In this document: positions 8,290-17,878 of the stretch, one piece after another | Numbering within the stretch: the stretch's first letter is position 1 | How the letters are laid out: every line of letters starts with the position of its first letter | NCBI RefSeq assembly: GCF_002980525.1 | Contig: NZ_PVBQ01000005.1 | Coordinates: forward strand, 291,641-355,640 | DNA from: Sphingobacterium haloxyli | Lineage (GTDB): Bacteria; Bacteroidota; Bacteroidia; Sphingobacteriales; Sphingobacteriaceae | Length of the DNA stretch: 64,000 nt | Reading direction: 5' to 3' | Notes under the pieces: model-generated | Told to the model about the DNA's origin: nothing | The model's database searches: none | The model's input: only the letters and a program-made list of their open reading frames with translations | Translations under genes and position numbers: made by a program

Positions 8290-9504
8290 CTATAAATTTT
8301 TCATGATAGAATGTCCCATCCGATCCCTTTTGGTCTTGAGATAGTTCTCATTATAAGGATTCGATTCTATTTCTATCGGTACGTTATCCACTACTTCTAA
8401 CCCGTATCCAACAAGTCCTGCACGTTTAGTGGGGTTATTGGACATCAAGCGCATTTTGGAAACCCCCATGTGACGTAAAATTTGTGCACCCACACCATAA
8501 TCGCGCAAATCGGGTTTAAAGCCCAGCTGTAAGTTGGCGTCTACGGTATCTACTCCCTCTTCTTGCAAACGATACGCATGAAGTTTGTTTATTAGACCTA
8601 TTCCACGGCCTTCTTGGTTCATATAAACAACGATGCCTTTACCTTCTTCCTGAATCATTTCCATTGCTTTGTGAAGCTGTGGCCCACAATCACATCTACA
8701 CGACCCAAAAATATCACCCGTCATGCAAGAGCTGTGTACCCTTACCAAAATTGGCTCGTTTTCTTCCCATTCTCCTTTGTACAGCGCAAGGTGCTGCTCG
8801 CCTGTGTTTTTTTGCGTGAATGCTTTCAACTTGAAATCGCCCCATTGTGTTGGCATTAGAACGGTTTCTTCTTCTTGGATAAGCGAATCATGTTTCAGTC
8901 GGTACTCTATCAAATCCTCAATACTAATAATTTTGAGATCGAAGCGTCCTGCTACCTGCATCAAATCTGGAAGACGCGCCATTTCACCGTCGTCTTTTAA
9001 AATTTCCACCAACACGCCTGCTGGTTCAAATCCAGCTAATCGAGCTAAATCGATAGCTGCTTCCGTATGACCTGTACGTCGCAATACACCGCCATCCTTT
9101 GCGATTAAAGGAAAGATGTGTCCGGGACGTCCCAGTTCTTCGGGTTTAATATTGGGGTTAATAAGCGCCTGGATGGTTTTTGATCTATCAGAAGCTGAGA
9201 TACCGGTTGTACATCCATATCCCTGCAAATCTACCGAAACCGTAAAATTAGTTTCATACACTGCCGTATTCTGTCCAACCATTAGTCCAAGATTTAGTTC
9301 TTCACAACGTTCTTGGGTCAGCGGCACACATACAAGGCCCCTGCCATGCGTGGCCATAAAGTTTATGATCTCTGGCGTGGCATTTCGGGCAGCTGTGACA
9401 AAATCGCCTTCGTTTTCCCGGTCTTCATCATCCACCACAATGACAACTTTCCCCGCTTTAATATCTTCTATCGCCTCCGCTATCGTATTTAATTTTATAT
9501 CCAT
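8290..9504 (-). CDS. ribBA: Bifunctional 3,4-dihydroxy-2-butanone-4-phosphate synthase / GTP cyclohydrolase II
   Basis: 404 residues, the full length of the fused enzyme. The N-terminal RibB half has the acidic loop [10 protein letters not shown] (25-34), HGRG (53-56) and GHTEAA (145-150). The C-terminal RibA half has the zinc cysteines C260, C271 and C273 (HSSCMTGD and CRCDC). It makes both committed precursors of riboflavin, from ribulose 5-phosphate and GTP. It stands alone, with its own promoter and terminator; the other rib genes are not in the window. No FMN riboswitch is seen upstream. Confidence 0.97.
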   Translation of the reverse strand: MDIKLNTIAEAIEDIKAGKVVIVVDDEDRENEGDFVTAARNATPEIINFMATHGRGLVCVPLTQERCEELNLGLMVGQNTAVYETNFTVSVDLQGYGCTTGISASDRSKTIQALINPNIKPEELGRPGHIFPLIAKDGGVLRRTGHTEAAIDLARLAGFEPAGVLVEILKDDGEMARLPDLMQVAGRFDLKIISIEDLIEYRLKHDSLIQEEETVLMPTQWGDFKLKAFTQKNTGEQHLALYKGEWEENEPILVRVHSSCMTGDIFGSCRCDCGPQLHKAMEMIQEEGKGIVVYMNQEGRGIGLINKLHAYRLQEEGVDTVDANLQLGFKPDLRDYGVGAQILRHMGVSKMRLMSNNPTKRAGLVGYGLEVVDNVPIEIESNPYNENYLKTKRDRMGHSIMKNL

Positions 9505-9526
9505 CTTCGTGTGCTCTTAATCTATG

Positions 9527-9534
9527 CAAAGGTA
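9527..9534 (-). promoter_or_regulatory. -7 box of ribBA
   Basis: TACCTTTG on the minus strand, exact TAnnTTTG, 23 bases before the ATG at 9504. The leader is too short for an FMN riboswitch. Confidence 0.65.
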
Positions 9535-9667
9535 GATTTCATATGTAAATAATTTGTCTTTTAAAGGTCATATGGAATATCCAGTTGTTTTCATTCGTGT
9601 TTGTGATTTACAATCGTGGATATTTCTTAATACTGTTTTATATAAAAATCTTGTCAAAATCCGTTGG

Positions 9668-11122
9668 TTACGCTTTCTTTCTGTTAAATTTGGAGGTGAT
9701 CCATTTCCAGGCCCGCTCCGCTTTCTGCTTATATTGGTCTACATCAAACAATGCTGAATCTGTTGTTGATTTATAGGTTAGAAATACCGCCAGCGGCGTA
9801 AGCACAATAATAGCCATCCACATCCCTACAAGCGGATCCATACTACCATCCTTTGCCGCTTTCTCTGCCATCGTGGATATGATATGATATATGAGAAAGA
9901 AAATGATAGCTACCACAACAGGCAGTCCCAGTCCTCCTTTACGTATAATCGCACCCAGTGGTGCACCGATAGCGAAAAGCAATAAACAAGATACTGCCAA
10001 CGTGAACTTTCTATGAAATTCAATATGGTAGCGAATATCTCTCTCAGAAAAAGCTCGATACTCTATATCTTTCATTTCTAAGACACTGCTCATTTGTTGT
10101 GCTTGACTCAAAGCGTTGCTCAGGATACTTCGGCGCTGATCTTCGGACACATAATCCGATAAAAAATCCTGAAACTTACCTACAGCTACCTGCTGCACCG
10201 TGTCTGTCCGATAATAAGGGGCAAAATACGAAACATAACTACGCGTTTCCGATAAAATCTGTCGAGAAATGCTGTCCAGCTGCAGACGATTCGAATCAGT
10301 ATAATGTCTAAGCTGTTTTAAGTTTAGCATTTGATGATGTGACTTAAACAAGCTTTCGTCTGTCCTTTTCATCTGGAACGCTTCCATATCAAACTTCTGC
10401 TCTGTTTCAGCGAAACGGAATCGTGTAAATTGCTGTCTTGGGTCGTACCGTTTGGCATTCTTCGCACGTGATTCTTCGTATCGGACACCGTCTCTGAGTC
10501 GCAATATCATATAGTTGTTATCCGCAGAATTATGCATAAACCCCTCTTTTGCCAACAACACATTATTGGCCGTATTGCCTGTTCGGTGGTCGTAAATCAT
10601 CAAATCATACAGTATCGTTCCATCTTCACTTTTATTTTTGGCACGAATAGAATAACCGGGTATGGATTTATTGAAGATTCCGGGCTTAATTAGAAAATCA
10701 GCTTTCTTATTACGCACATCCCACAATAAAGAGCCCATCTTCAAGTTGACTACGGGTAGTATATAATCAGAAAATAAAAAAGATCCCCCCGCAAATAACG
10801 TGACAAGCACGATAAGCGGGGTCATGGCTTTTCGCAAGGAATATCCGGCAGCTTTAATAGCCACCAATTCGTAACTTTCGCCCAAGTTACCAAATGTCAT
10901 AATGGAGGAAAGCAACATAGAAAGCGGCAACGCCATGGATAACTGAACGGCACACTGGTAACCAATAAGCTCCACCAACACGTACCACTCAAAGCCCTTG
11001 CCGATAAGATCATCGATATACTTAAATAAAAAAAGCATCAATAAGACAAACATCACGATACAAAAACATACCATGAACGGCCTAATAAATGCTTGTAAAA
11101 TCAATAAATGTATCTTCTTCAT
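9668..11122 (-). CDS. LptF/LptG family permease
   Basis: 484 residues. Three hydrophobic helices lie near the N-terminus (to about residue 120) and three near the C-terminus (about 370-460), separated by a large soluble beta-rich domain: the LptF/LptG (YjgP/YjgQ) layout. The family forms the inner-membrane part of the ABC exporter that moves lipopolysaccharide to the outer membrane. Which of LptF and LptG this is cannot be decided here, since the partner genes are absent and Bacteroidota scatter them. A TATCTTTG -7 box lies upstream at 11155-11162. Confidence 0.88.
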   Translation of the reverse strand: MKKIHLLILQAFIRPFMVCFCIVMFVLLMLFLFKYIDDLIGKGFEWYVLVELIGYQCAVQLSMALPLSMLLSSIMTFGNLGESYELVAIKAAGYSLRKAMTPLIVLVTLFAGGSFLFSDYILPVVNLKMGSLLWDVRNKKADFLIKPGIFNKSIPGYSIRAKNKSEDGTILYDLMIYDHRTGNTANNVLLAKEGFMHNSADNNYMILRLRDGVRYEESRAKNAKRYDPRQQFTRFRFAETEQKFDMEAFQMKRTDESLFKSHHQMLNLKQLRHYTDSNRLQLDSISRQILSETRSYVSYFAPYYRTDTVQQVAVGKFQDFLSDYVSEDQRRSILSNALSQAQQMSSVLEMKDIEYRAFSERDIRYHIEFHRKFTLAVSCLLLFAIGAPLGAIIRKGGLGLPVVVAIIFFLIYHIISTMAEKAAKDGSMDPLVGMWMAIIVLTPLAVFLTYKSTTDSALFDVDQYKQKAERAWKWITSKFNRKKA

Positions 11123-11154
11123 GTCACCTCTTATCGCTCATCGCAATACGGATA

Positions 11155-11162
11155 CAAAGATA
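11155..11162 (-). promoter_or_regulatory. -7 box of the LptF/G permease gene
   Basis: TATCTTTG on the minus strand, exact TAnnTTTG, 33 bases before the ATG at 11122. Confidence 0.6.
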
Positions 11163-11188
11163 CTACTTTTTTGGTAAGTAATCTTAAC

Positions 11189-11566
11189 TTATGCGCCTAT
11201 GACACTTTGAAGATAACCCACGGAATTATTCCATATTTGCTTTCTATCTTCCAAGTTATCAGGCTTTACAAAATCAGTTATAGCTAATGCCACATCATTG
11301 GTTAGCTCATCTTGGATAATCTCTACTTCAAAATAATAAGGCTCATCTTCCAACCATTTAAAGCGTACACATTTGTTCTCCTTTACGGAAACTAACTTAG
11401 CACGATTCACTTCATCATCCCATATAAACTCATAGATACCCTCTTTGTAATTGACATCATCGGCAAACCATTGTGCCAATGCATTCGGCTCATGAATAAA
11501 CGGAAACAAAATCCGTGGGGATGAATTTATAATATACTCTAAGTGAATTTCTACTTTCTTTTCCAT
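11189..11566 (-). CDS. START-like (SRPBCC fold) domain protein
   Basis: 125 residues, one compact domain. The pattern fits the small Bacteroidota START-like family related to AHSA1: an N-terminal strand (KVEIHLEYII), a helix with PRILFPFIHEPNALAQWFAD, a run of beta strands, and a long C-terminal helix (EDRKQIWNNSVGYLQSVI). The fold usually binds a hydrophobic ligand in a cavity, but the ligand and function of this subgroup are unknown. No signal peptide, so cytoplasmic. Confidence 0.75.
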   Translation of the reverse strand: MEKKVEIHLEYIINSSPRILFPFIHEPNALAQWFADDVNYKEGIYEFIWDDEVNRAKLVSVKENKCVRFKWLEDEPYYFEVEIIQDELTNDVALAITDFVKPDNLEDRKQIWNNSVGYLQSVIGA

Positions 11567-11728
11567 ATAGTTTCTTTTGGCTAATTATAAAACCAAGCTA
11601 TTTTGTCTGTCGGTAAGTATACAATTTTATTTTGTGATTCAAAACACAATAACAGAATTAATTTTGTCCCGAACTAAAATGAGAAAATCGTAAAATGGAA
11701 AAAAAATTAATGAAAATCATTTTTTGCC

Positions 11729-11758
11729 TTTGGAAATGACTACTTATTGCTATATTTG
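11729..11758 (+). promoter_or_regulatory. Promoter of tRNA-Met
   Basis: TTTG at 11729-11732, 18-nt spacer, TATATTTG at 11751-11758, both matching the Bacteroidota consensus. The tRNA begins 13 bases downstream. The same TATATTTG box precedes tRNA-Gln and tRNA-Pro in this window. Confidence 0.75.
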
Positions 11759-11771
11759 CAACACGAAAAAC

Positions 11772-11845
11772 GGCGGGGTAGCTCAGATGGTTAGAGCGCA
11801 GGATTCATAACCCTGAGGTCGGCAGTTCGATCCTGCTCCCCGCTA
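11772..11845 (+). tRNA. tRNA-Met (anticodon CAT)
   Basis: 74 nt without encoded CCA. The acceptor stem GGCGGGG pairs with CCCCGCT (one G-U), D-stem GCTC with GAGC, T-stem GGCAG with CTGCT around TTCGATC. The anticodon CAT is at 11806-11808 in the loop TTCATAA. The closing anticodon-stem pair is A-C. I call elongator Met; a tRNA-Ile2 read by lysidine modification cannot be excluded without identity-element comparison. Confidence 0.9.
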
Positions 11846-11852
11846 CTGATAC

Positions 11853-11880
11853 AGCCGATGTAAAAGTCGGCTTTTTTTAT
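11853..11880 (+). terminator. Terminator of tRNA-Met
   Basis: AGCCGA (11853-11858) pairs with TCGGCT (11867-11872), followed by a run of T. Confidence 0.8.
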
Positions 11881-12046
11881 GCCCGCGCTATTCTTCAAAC
11901 TCGGCTTCCGGATTTGTCTACCCATGCGCATCGTAAAACTAAATCACCATTCAAATAGTTACTATTAAGCCATGTGTTATTAAAGATACTGATTTTTATT
12001 TCCACAAGAGGAATTAATACACTCATCGCTAAGTAATAGTTGCTAT

Positions 12047-12772
12047 ATGAAAAGAGATACGTTTTTTATCGGATGTTCAAGTTATGCCACGCCGTCTTGG
12101 AAAACCTTATTCTATCCAGACGACTTACCAAAAAAGGATTGGTTTAATTATTATTCCGAACACTTTGATACTTATGAATTCAACGGGTCGTTTTATAAGT
12201 TCCCCACAGTACAAAATCTGTTGTCGTGGCACGAAAAAGTCCCAGACAATTTTAAATTTAGTCTTAAGGCCCCCAGAATAATCACCCATATCAGAAGGCT
12301 AAAACAGTGTGCGGAGGAAATACAAGATTTTTATCGGGTAAGCAAAGAAGGGCTTAAACATAAATTAGCATGCATCCTCTGGCAGCTACCGCCAAGTTTT
12401 AGCTATAGGGAGGAGAGATTGCAATCTATTTTACGCGTGATGGATCCGGCCTTTAAAAATGTCATTGAATTCAGACATGAAAGCTGGTGGCGAGAAGACG
12501 TTATAAAAACACTGAGCGAAAATAATATCACCTTCTGTAATGTAAACTACCCCAAATTACCTACTTCAATCCAACAAACTACTCCCATCGGTTACATCCG
12601 CATGCATGGCAACCCGGAATTATTTTATTCAGAATACACCGAAGACCAGGTCAAAACTCTTTATCGTGAAGTAAACGCAGCAGGCTTTAAGGAAGCCTAT
12701 ATTTATTTCAATAATACGGCATCGACAGCCGCTATCATAAATGCGTTGCAGCTAAAGAAAATTTTTAAATAG
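12047..12772 (+). CDS. DUF72 (YecE-like) domain protein
   Basis: 241 residues, full DUF72 length. Family marks are the opening FIGCSSYATPSWKTLFYP, the segment FNGSFYKFPTVQNLLSWHEKVPDNFKFSLKAP, VIEFRHESWW near residue 145, YIRMHG near 185 and the final AYIYFNNT. The fold is a TIM barrel; the biochemical function is unknown. No strong promoter box was found before it, and the next gene has its own upstream gap of about 120 bases. Confidence 0.85.
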   Translation: MKRDTFFIGCSSYATPSWKTLFYPDDLPKKDWFNYYSEHFDTYEFNGSFYKFPTVQNLLSWHEKVPDNFKFSLKAPRIITHIRRLKQCAEEIQDFYRVSKEGLKHKLACILWQLPPSFSYREERLQSILRVMDPAFKNVIEFRHESWWREDVIKTLSENNITFCNVNYPKLPTSIQQTTPIGYIRMHGNPELFYSEYTEDQVKTLYREVNAAGFKEAYIYFNNTASTAAIINALQLKKIFK

Positions 12773-12893
12773 AAAAGGTGAATTTAAAACTCATCAAAAA
12801 GCCGACCATTCAGCAATTAACATTTTCTTAAAACAAAAAACACAATTCCCTAATTTTAAGATAGGACTTTTGTCGTAAAATACAGTTAGCGAT

Positions 12894-14462
12894 ATGAATT
12901 TAAAAATTGCATTACTTACCGGCGTACTCTTTTCAAACGTGCTCCATGCACAGGAGATGATTCGAGGCTTGGTCTATGAAGATGTTAATCAAAATGGAAA
13001 GAAAGAGAGACGGGAAAAAGGCCTACCTCAAGTTGCTGTCAGCAACGGCGTAGACGTCGTCCTCACCGATCAGTCAGGAGCATACCAACTTCCTGTTAGA
13101 GACAACAGTATCTTTTTCGTCGTTAAACCTAACGGGTATCAATTTCCTTTAGACGAAAATAATATGCCGGAGTTTTATTATATCCATAAACCTCAAGGTT
13201 CTCCCGATTTAAAATATAAAGGCAGCGAACCGACGGGGAAACTACCCAAGTCTTTAGATTTCGCGCTCTTGAAAGATGAAACCGAAAAAGAGCAATTCAG
13301 CGCACTGGTCTTTGGTGACCCCCAAGCTTACAATATGGATGAGATAGCGTATTTCGACGAGGGCATCGTACAAGAAATCAGCAATAGGGAGAAGTTTGCT
13401 TTCGGGCTCAGCTTGGGCGATCTGGTAGGAGACGACTTGACTTTACACGATCCGTACAAAAAGACGGTCGGTAAGCTTGGTTTGCCTTGGTTTAACGTTA
13501 TGGGCAATCATGATATGAATTATGATGTACAGCAAGATGTGCTTTCTGACGAAACCTACCAAAAGAACTTTGGTCCTAACAACTTTTCCTTTAACTATGG
13601 CGGTGCACATTTTATCGTATTGGATAATATCATCTATCCGAATCCCCGTACAGGAAAAGGATATTTAGGGGGGTTCCGGAAAGATCAATTAGATTTCGTG
13701 GAGAACAACTTGAAATTTGTCCCAAAAGATAAATTGGTTGTACTTGCGTTCCATATACCTTTATTACACGACAACTCGGATGTTTTCCGCAATGAAGACA
13801 GGCAACGCTTGTTTGATTTGTTAGCCGAGTATCCCAACACACTTTCTCTCTCTGCGCACACGCATCTTCAAAGACACAACTTTTATACTAAAGAAGACGG
13901 CTGGAAGCAAGACAAACCACACCACGAGTACAATGTCGGCACCACATCCGGTGACTGGTATTCAGGGTTAAAAAACAAACTCGGCGTACCGACTTCGACA
14001 ATGCGTGATGGAACGCCGAAAGGTTACGCAATATTAAACATCGAGGGTAATAAATACACCTTTGATTACAAAGTTGCCGGGGAACCAGAAGATTATCGGT
14101 TAAACATCATCTTCCCGGCTGCTGTACAGCAAAAATATTTGCGTCGACATACCCTGTCCGTCAACTTCTTTATTGGCGCGTCGAGCGACATCGTAGAATA
14201 TAGCCTAGATGGCAAAGAATGGAAGAAGATGAACCATACGGAAACAGAAGATCCAAGCTTTCAATATCACGTACTTAAATTTGATAATGCAGAAACGATG
14301 ATGGATGGCCGCAGACCCTCTAATGCGGTAAAATCCACTCATGTCTGGCAAGCTAAGTTGCCCGGCAAACTGCAGGCTGGTCAGTACACCATTCAAGTGA
14401 GAGCAACGGACATGTTCGGCAGAACGCATTTGCAGACGAAGGATTTGAAAATAGTGGAATAA
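12894..14462 (+). CDS. Secreted calcineurin-like phosphoesterase
   Basis: 522 residues with an N-terminal signal peptide ending near LHAQE. A beta-sandwich N-domain (MetallophosN type, RGLVYEDVNQNGKKERREKG) precedes the metallophosphoesterase core with its full metal set: GDPQ, SLGDLVGDD, GNHD, AFHIP and SAHTHLQRH. A C-terminal MetallophosC-like domain closes it. The substrate is unknown; relatives cleave phosphodiesters in the periplasm or at the cell surface. It ends before a strong bidirectional hairpin. Confidence 0.9.
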   Translation: MNLKIALLTGVLFSNVLHAQEMIRGLVYEDVNQNGKKERREKGLPQVAVSNGVDVVLTDQSGAYQLPVRDNSIFFVVKPNGYQFPLDENNMPEFYYIHKPQGSPDLKYKGSEPTGKLPKSLDFALLKDETEKEQFSALVFGDPQAYNMDEIAYFDEGIVQEISNREKFAFGLSLGDLVGDDLTLHDPYKKTVGKLGLPWFNVMGNHDMNYDVQQDVLSDETYQKNFGPNNFSFNYGGAHFIVLDNIIYPNPRTGKGYLGGFRKDQLDFVENNLKFVPKDKLVVLAFHIPLLHDNSDVFRNEDRQRLFDLLAEYPNTLSLSAHTHLQRHNFYTKEDGWKQDKPHHEYNVGTTSGDWYSGLKNKLGVPTSTMRDGTPKGYAILNIEGNKYTFDYKVAGEPEDYRLNIIFPAAVQQKYLRRHTLSVNFFIGASSDIVEYSLDGKEWKKMNHTETEDPSFQYHVLKFDNAETMMDGRRPSNAVKSTHVWQAKLPGKLQAGQYTIQVRATDMFGRTHLQTKDLKIVE

Positions 14463-14484
14463 CAGATCCTTTTTGAACCTAATA

Positions 14485-14516
14485 AAAAAGCGTGTTAATT
14501 CTTTAACACGCTTTTT
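14485..14516. terminator. Bidirectional terminator
   Basis: A 14-bp perfect stem, AAAAAGCGTGTTAA with TTAACACGCTTTTT, around a 4-nt loop. It serves the phosphoesterase on the plus strand and the outer-membrane protein gene (stop at 14530) on the minus strand. Confidence 0.85.
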
Positions 14517-14529
14517 GTCTTTTTAACGT

Positions 14530-15030
14530 CTACCACAAGTGATAACGCAAACCCAACATCAAATAATTTGGATCTAACTCCTCCCATTCGAAATTAAATT
14601 TGAGCTTATATCCGGTATATAACGAAAGGTTAACGGCCGGAAAATAATAGCTGGCGCCGATCTGTCCGTTCAACATCGTAAAACTTTCATGCTTTTCTGG
14701 CCAAGCTTGCTCTCCAGAAAGTTCTTGATAGCGATAGAAATCTTGGCTTATTCCGCCGCCAAGAAAAACATTAAAATTACTTTTTTTTCTATCCAATATC
14801 GACAAGATGTAATCGCCCCCAACCGCTACATACCCTGCACGGCCATACACCTGCGCCTGTACAGCCGAGTGATTTGAGAAGTCATATCTCCCTTGAATAC
14901 CGAAAGCTCCTGGATATCCCGGAGATTCCAATTGCACGTCACCATAAAACCCAAACGCCCAAGCATGATCCTGTGATTTTACTCTGGAAATCAATGCGAT
15001 AAAAAACAACGATAAAAAAATCTTTTTCAT
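14530..15030 (-). CDS. Small outer-membrane beta-barrel protein
   Basis: 166 residues. A signal peptide (MKKIFLSLFFIALISRVKS) is followed by alternating amphipathic strands and a C-terminal aromatic-rich strand ending LMLGLRYHLW, typical of 8-strand barrels. Function unknown. It starts 15 bases after the hemJ stop on the same strand, so it may be the tail of the hemE-hemJ transcript, though nothing ties it to haem. Confidence 0.75.
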   Translation of the reverse strand: MKKIFLSLFFIALISRVKSQDHAWAFGFYGDVQLESPGYPGAFGIQGRYDFSNHSAVQAQVYGRAGYVAVGGDYILSILDRKKSNFNVFLGGGISQDFYRYQELSGEQAWPEKHESFTMLNGQIGASYYFPAVNLSLYTGYKLKFNFEWEELDPNYLMLGLRYHLW

Positions 15031-15044
15031 AAATAATTATATAA

Positions 15045-15596
15045 CTAGTCTATCCGCTCTCCTTTGTTCTTACGATATCGTTTATATACCTTCATGAGGA
15101 CCATTAATAATATAGCGAGTCCGACTAAGCCTAATACACCATAAATCCAATCGACCGCTGACCTAAAGATAACCAGAAAAACAATGGCAAAAAGGATAAT
15201 CGTAGACACTTCGTTCCACAAGCGCAGTTGAGCAGAGGTCCACGTCGATTTACCTTTCGCCAACTGCTTCATCATTTGCTGACTCTTAAAGTGATAAAAG
15301 AGCAGACCCGCCACAAAAACGAGCTTCACTTGCATCCAGCTTTGATCCAAAAGTCCTGGCGACAGATAAAGCATAACCAAAGCCGAAATAATCATGATGT
15401 ACATCGCCGGCGTGGTAATTATCCACCAAAGTCGCCGCTCCATAAGCATAAATTGCTTATGCAATACCTGATACTCCATAGCTGACTTTTGCTTTGCTTC
15501 CGTGTGATAGACAAACAAACGGGGCATATAAAAGAGTCCCGCCATCCAACAGACCATGAAAATAATATGTAGCGCTTTTGCGTATAGATATATCAT
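15045..15596 (-). CDS. hemJ: HemJ-type protoporphyrinogen IX oxidase
   Basis: 183 residues with about four to five membrane helices. The opening KALHIIFMVCWMAGLFYMPR, with conserved H10, then FVYH, is the HemJ (UPF0093) signature. HemJ oxidises protoporphyrinogen IX to protoporphyrin IX in bacteria that lack HemG or HemY. The gene lies 17 bases after hemE on the same strand, which fits a haem operon and argues against the related CopD-type reading. Confidence 0.85.
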   Translation of the reverse strand: MIYLYAKALHIIFMVCWMAGLFYMPRLFVYHTEAKQKSAMEYQVLHKQFMLMERRLWWIITTPAMYIMIISALVMLYLSPGLLDQSWMQVKLVFVAGLLFYHFKSQQMMKQLAKGKSTWTSAQLRLWNEVSTIILFAIVFLVIFRSAVDWIYGVLGLVGLAILLMVLMKVYKRYRKNKGERID

Positions 15597-15613
15597 GTAT
15601 TTTTTCGTTAAAT

Positions 15614-16648
15614 TTAATAACGAAATTCCTTCACTACATCAATTGCATATTTCACGTTATCAAAAGGAATATCTGGCATAATTCCGTGTCCCAGATTGAA
15701 AATAAACCCTTGCTCACCACGCATACGCTCAAATAATTGTATGATTTTATCCTTGATGACATGCTTATCGGCATATAATACAAAAGGATCTAAATTCCCC
15801 TGTACGGCAATTCCTGCTGGAAGCAGTTGCTTCACATTTTTTAAATCTGCGTTCCAATCGATAGATATCACATTCGGATTGGCTTCTGCCATCATTGCTG
15901 CAAACACGGACGAACCTTTGCAGAAAGAAATAACGGGAACGGAGCGCTTGATATTTGCTAGAATATATTTATTATAATAATGGGAGAAATCGCGATAATC
16001 ATTCCACGATAGTGCTAATGCCCAGCTATCGAATAATTGTACGGCATTCACACCCGCCTCGATTTGCATATTTAGATAGTTGATCGTTACATCAGCTATT
16101 TTTTTCAAAAGCTGATGTGCTAAAGCAGGTTGGTTATTAAGCAACAATTTCGTCCGTTTAAAATCTTTAGATGAGCCCCCTTCGACCAGATAACTTAATA
16201 TAGTGAACGGTGCGCCCGCAAACCCGATTAAAGGAATACGTCCTGCCAAACGCTCTTGTACCACATGAATTGCGTCCGCAACATACTGTAATTTATCTAT
16301 ACAGTCTATCTCCAACCTATCTACGTCAGCCTGTGTACGTACGGGATTATTGAATCGAGGTCCTACGCCTTGCTCGAACGACAACTCTCCTCCCATTGCC
16401 TCCGCCGTTACCAAAATATCGGAAAACAAGATTGCCGCATCAATGTCTAAAAGATCAACCGGTAACATGGTAACATCCGCTGCTATCTCGGGGGTCTTAC
16501 ACATCTCCAAAAAGCTGTATTTATTCTTTATTTCCCAATATTCGGGCATAAAGCGTCCGGCTTGACGCATCATCCAAACAGGAGGTCTCTCTGTAGACTG
16601 CGACAACGCAGCTCTAATCAATAAATCGTTCTGTAGAGTTTTGTTCAC
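15614..16648 (-). CDS. hemE: Uroporphyrinogen decarboxylase
   Basis: 344 residues. The family start RPPVWMMRQAGRFMPEYW is intact, with the substrate-binding Arg residues of RQAGR, followed by the conserved Asp region ILFSDILV and the C-terminal LGHGIMPD. It decarboxylates the four acetate side chains of uroporphyrinogen III in haem synthesis. The start codon is GTG at 16648 and shares its G with the upstream TAG (TAGTG), a tight translational coupling. Confidence 0.96.
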   Translation of the reverse strand: MNKTLQNDLLIRAALSQSTERPPVWMMRQAGRFMPEYWEIKNKYSFLEMCKTPEIAADVTMLPVDLLDIDAAILFSDILVTAEAMGGELSFEQGVGPRFNNPVRTQADVDRLEIDCIDKLQYVADAIHVVQERLAGRIPLIGFAGAPFTILSYLVEGGSSKDFKRTKLLLNNQPALAHQLLKKIADVTINYLNMQIEAGVNAVQLFDSWALALSWNDYRDFSHYYNKYILANIKRSVPVISFCKGSSVFAAMMAEANPNVISIDWNADLKNVKQLLPAGIAVQGNLDPFVLYADKHVIKDKIIQLFERMRGEQGFIFNLGHGIMPDIPFDNVKYAIDVVKEFRY

Positions 16649-17163
16649 TAGGATTGCTTATTTAATTCTTTTTCTATTTTTTCAATTATCGCCTTTTGAC
16701 GCTCCGTCAGTTTCAATTTACTTGCGCGTTCGATATAGACAGGGACACGATCGTAATTGCGTTTTCGCAAGCTTATGTTCGCCAGATTGATTAATACAAA
16801 TCCTTTTTCTGCATCACGCTTCCATGGCAAACGCGAAGCTAACTGAAAGTGGTATTCGGCATCGTCAATCCGCTCTTCTTTAAGGGCGATATTTCCCATC
16901 ATAAATTCGTAATAATTCCGGCGCCTCTTCCGTAGTTTGTCGGGATCTTTAATTTCCGCCAGTAACGCTTTTGTTTTTTCATAATCTTGCTTATGAAATG
17001 CTTGTGTGGCTAAAAAAACCGTGCCTTCACGGTAGTGGCTCCATATAACGTATCCGATTAGCCCTAAAATATAAATAATGATATTGTAGTGCTTCTCGTA
17101 AATTGCATAAAGAAGAAATGTCAACGCAATACCGATGACAATCATCCTTGATCGTGTGTTCAT
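16648..17163 (-). CDS. Membrane-anchored TPR-like protein
   Basis: 171 residues from ATG 17163; the longer frame to 17250 runs inside the regulator gene and is rejected. Two adjacent N-terminal membrane helices (MIVIGIALTFLLYAIY and IIIYILGLIGYVIWS) precede two to three TPR-like helical pairs, including YEKTKALLAEI and IDDAEYHFQLASRLPW. Function unknown. It lies 7 bases after a response regulator and overlaps hemE by one base, so it bridges the two in one transcript. Confidence 0.75.
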   Translation of the reverse strand: MNTRSRMIVIGIALTFLLYAIYEKHYNIIIYILGLIGYVIWSHYREGTVFLATQAFHKQDYEKTKALLAEIKDPDKLRKRRRNYYEFMMGNIALKEERIDDAEYHFQLASRLPWKRDAEKGFVLINLANISLRKRNYDRVPVYIERASKLKLTERQKAIIEKIEKELNKQS

Positions 17164-17170
17164 GTGTAAA

Positions 17171-17878
17171 TTATGCTGGTGTATCCGTAAACTTATACCC
17201 CACACCGCGGATCGAATGAAAATACACAGGATGCTTTTGGTCGGGTTCAAAGTATTTACGGAATGTCAAAATAAAATTATCAATCGTACGCGTTGACGGA
17301 TAAACATCGTAATTCCACACGGTTTCTAATATCTGTTCCCGAGAAACAGCTTCATTTTTCCGTTCAATCAGCAGCTTCAACAGCATCGTTTCTTTCTTCG
17401 TCAATGAGGTTACCGTTCCGTCGGCATGATGAAGCTCATAGGAGTTGAAATAGACCGTTTTATCACCGATGGTGTACGAATTAAACTCTTTTAAATCGTC
17501 TGATTTAAGCCCTCTACGGATTAGATTTCCTACACGAAGAATAAGCTCTTCCAGATTAAACGGCTTTACTAAATAATCGTCTGCGCCTTTTTTTAAGCCT
17601 GTAATACGATCCTCACTACTGTTCTTAGCAGTTAAAAACATAATGGGCACCTCGGTGTTCTGTAAACGAACAGTTTCGGCGACCTGAAAACCATCGATCT
17701 CAGGAATCATGACATCTAGGATAATGAGATTGAAACGTTCTTCTTTGAATATCTTCAATGCTTTCTTTCCATCTGTCGCTGTCGTAACGCGATAGCCTTC
17801 TAACTCTAAATTTAATTTGATAGCTTCCAATAAGTGTTCCTCATCTTCTACCAATAGTATACGTTGCTTAGTTTGCAT
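17171..17878 (-). CDS. Response regulator, OmpR family (RprY-like)
   Basis: 235 residues from ATG 17878; the upstream TTG at 17887 is an unlikely start. Receiver with D55 in LIILDVMIPE and K in LVKPF; winged helix with SREQILETVWNYD, TIDNFILTFRKYF and IRGVGYKF. The ATG overlaps the kinase stop by 11 bases. The order kinase-regulator, with a small N-terminal membrane part in the kinase, resembles the RprX/RprY system of Bacteroides; that match is from memory and not proven. Confidence 0.92.
   Translation of the reverse strand: MQTKQRILLVEDEEHLLEAIKLNLELEGYRVTTATDGKKALKIFKEERFNLIILDVMIPEIDGFQVAETVRLQNTEVPIMFLTAKNSSEDRITGLKKGADDYLVKPFNLEELILRVGNLIRRGLKSDDLKEFNSYTIGDKTVYFNSYELHHADGTVTSLTKKETMLLKLLIERKNEAVSREQILETVWNYDVYPSTRTIDNFILTFRKYFEPDQKHPVYFHSIRGVGYKFTDTPA

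Noticed and set aside
9505..9667. FMN riboswitch upstream of ribBA
   Set aside because: The leader after the -7 box is only about 20 nt and no RFN element sequence is visible.
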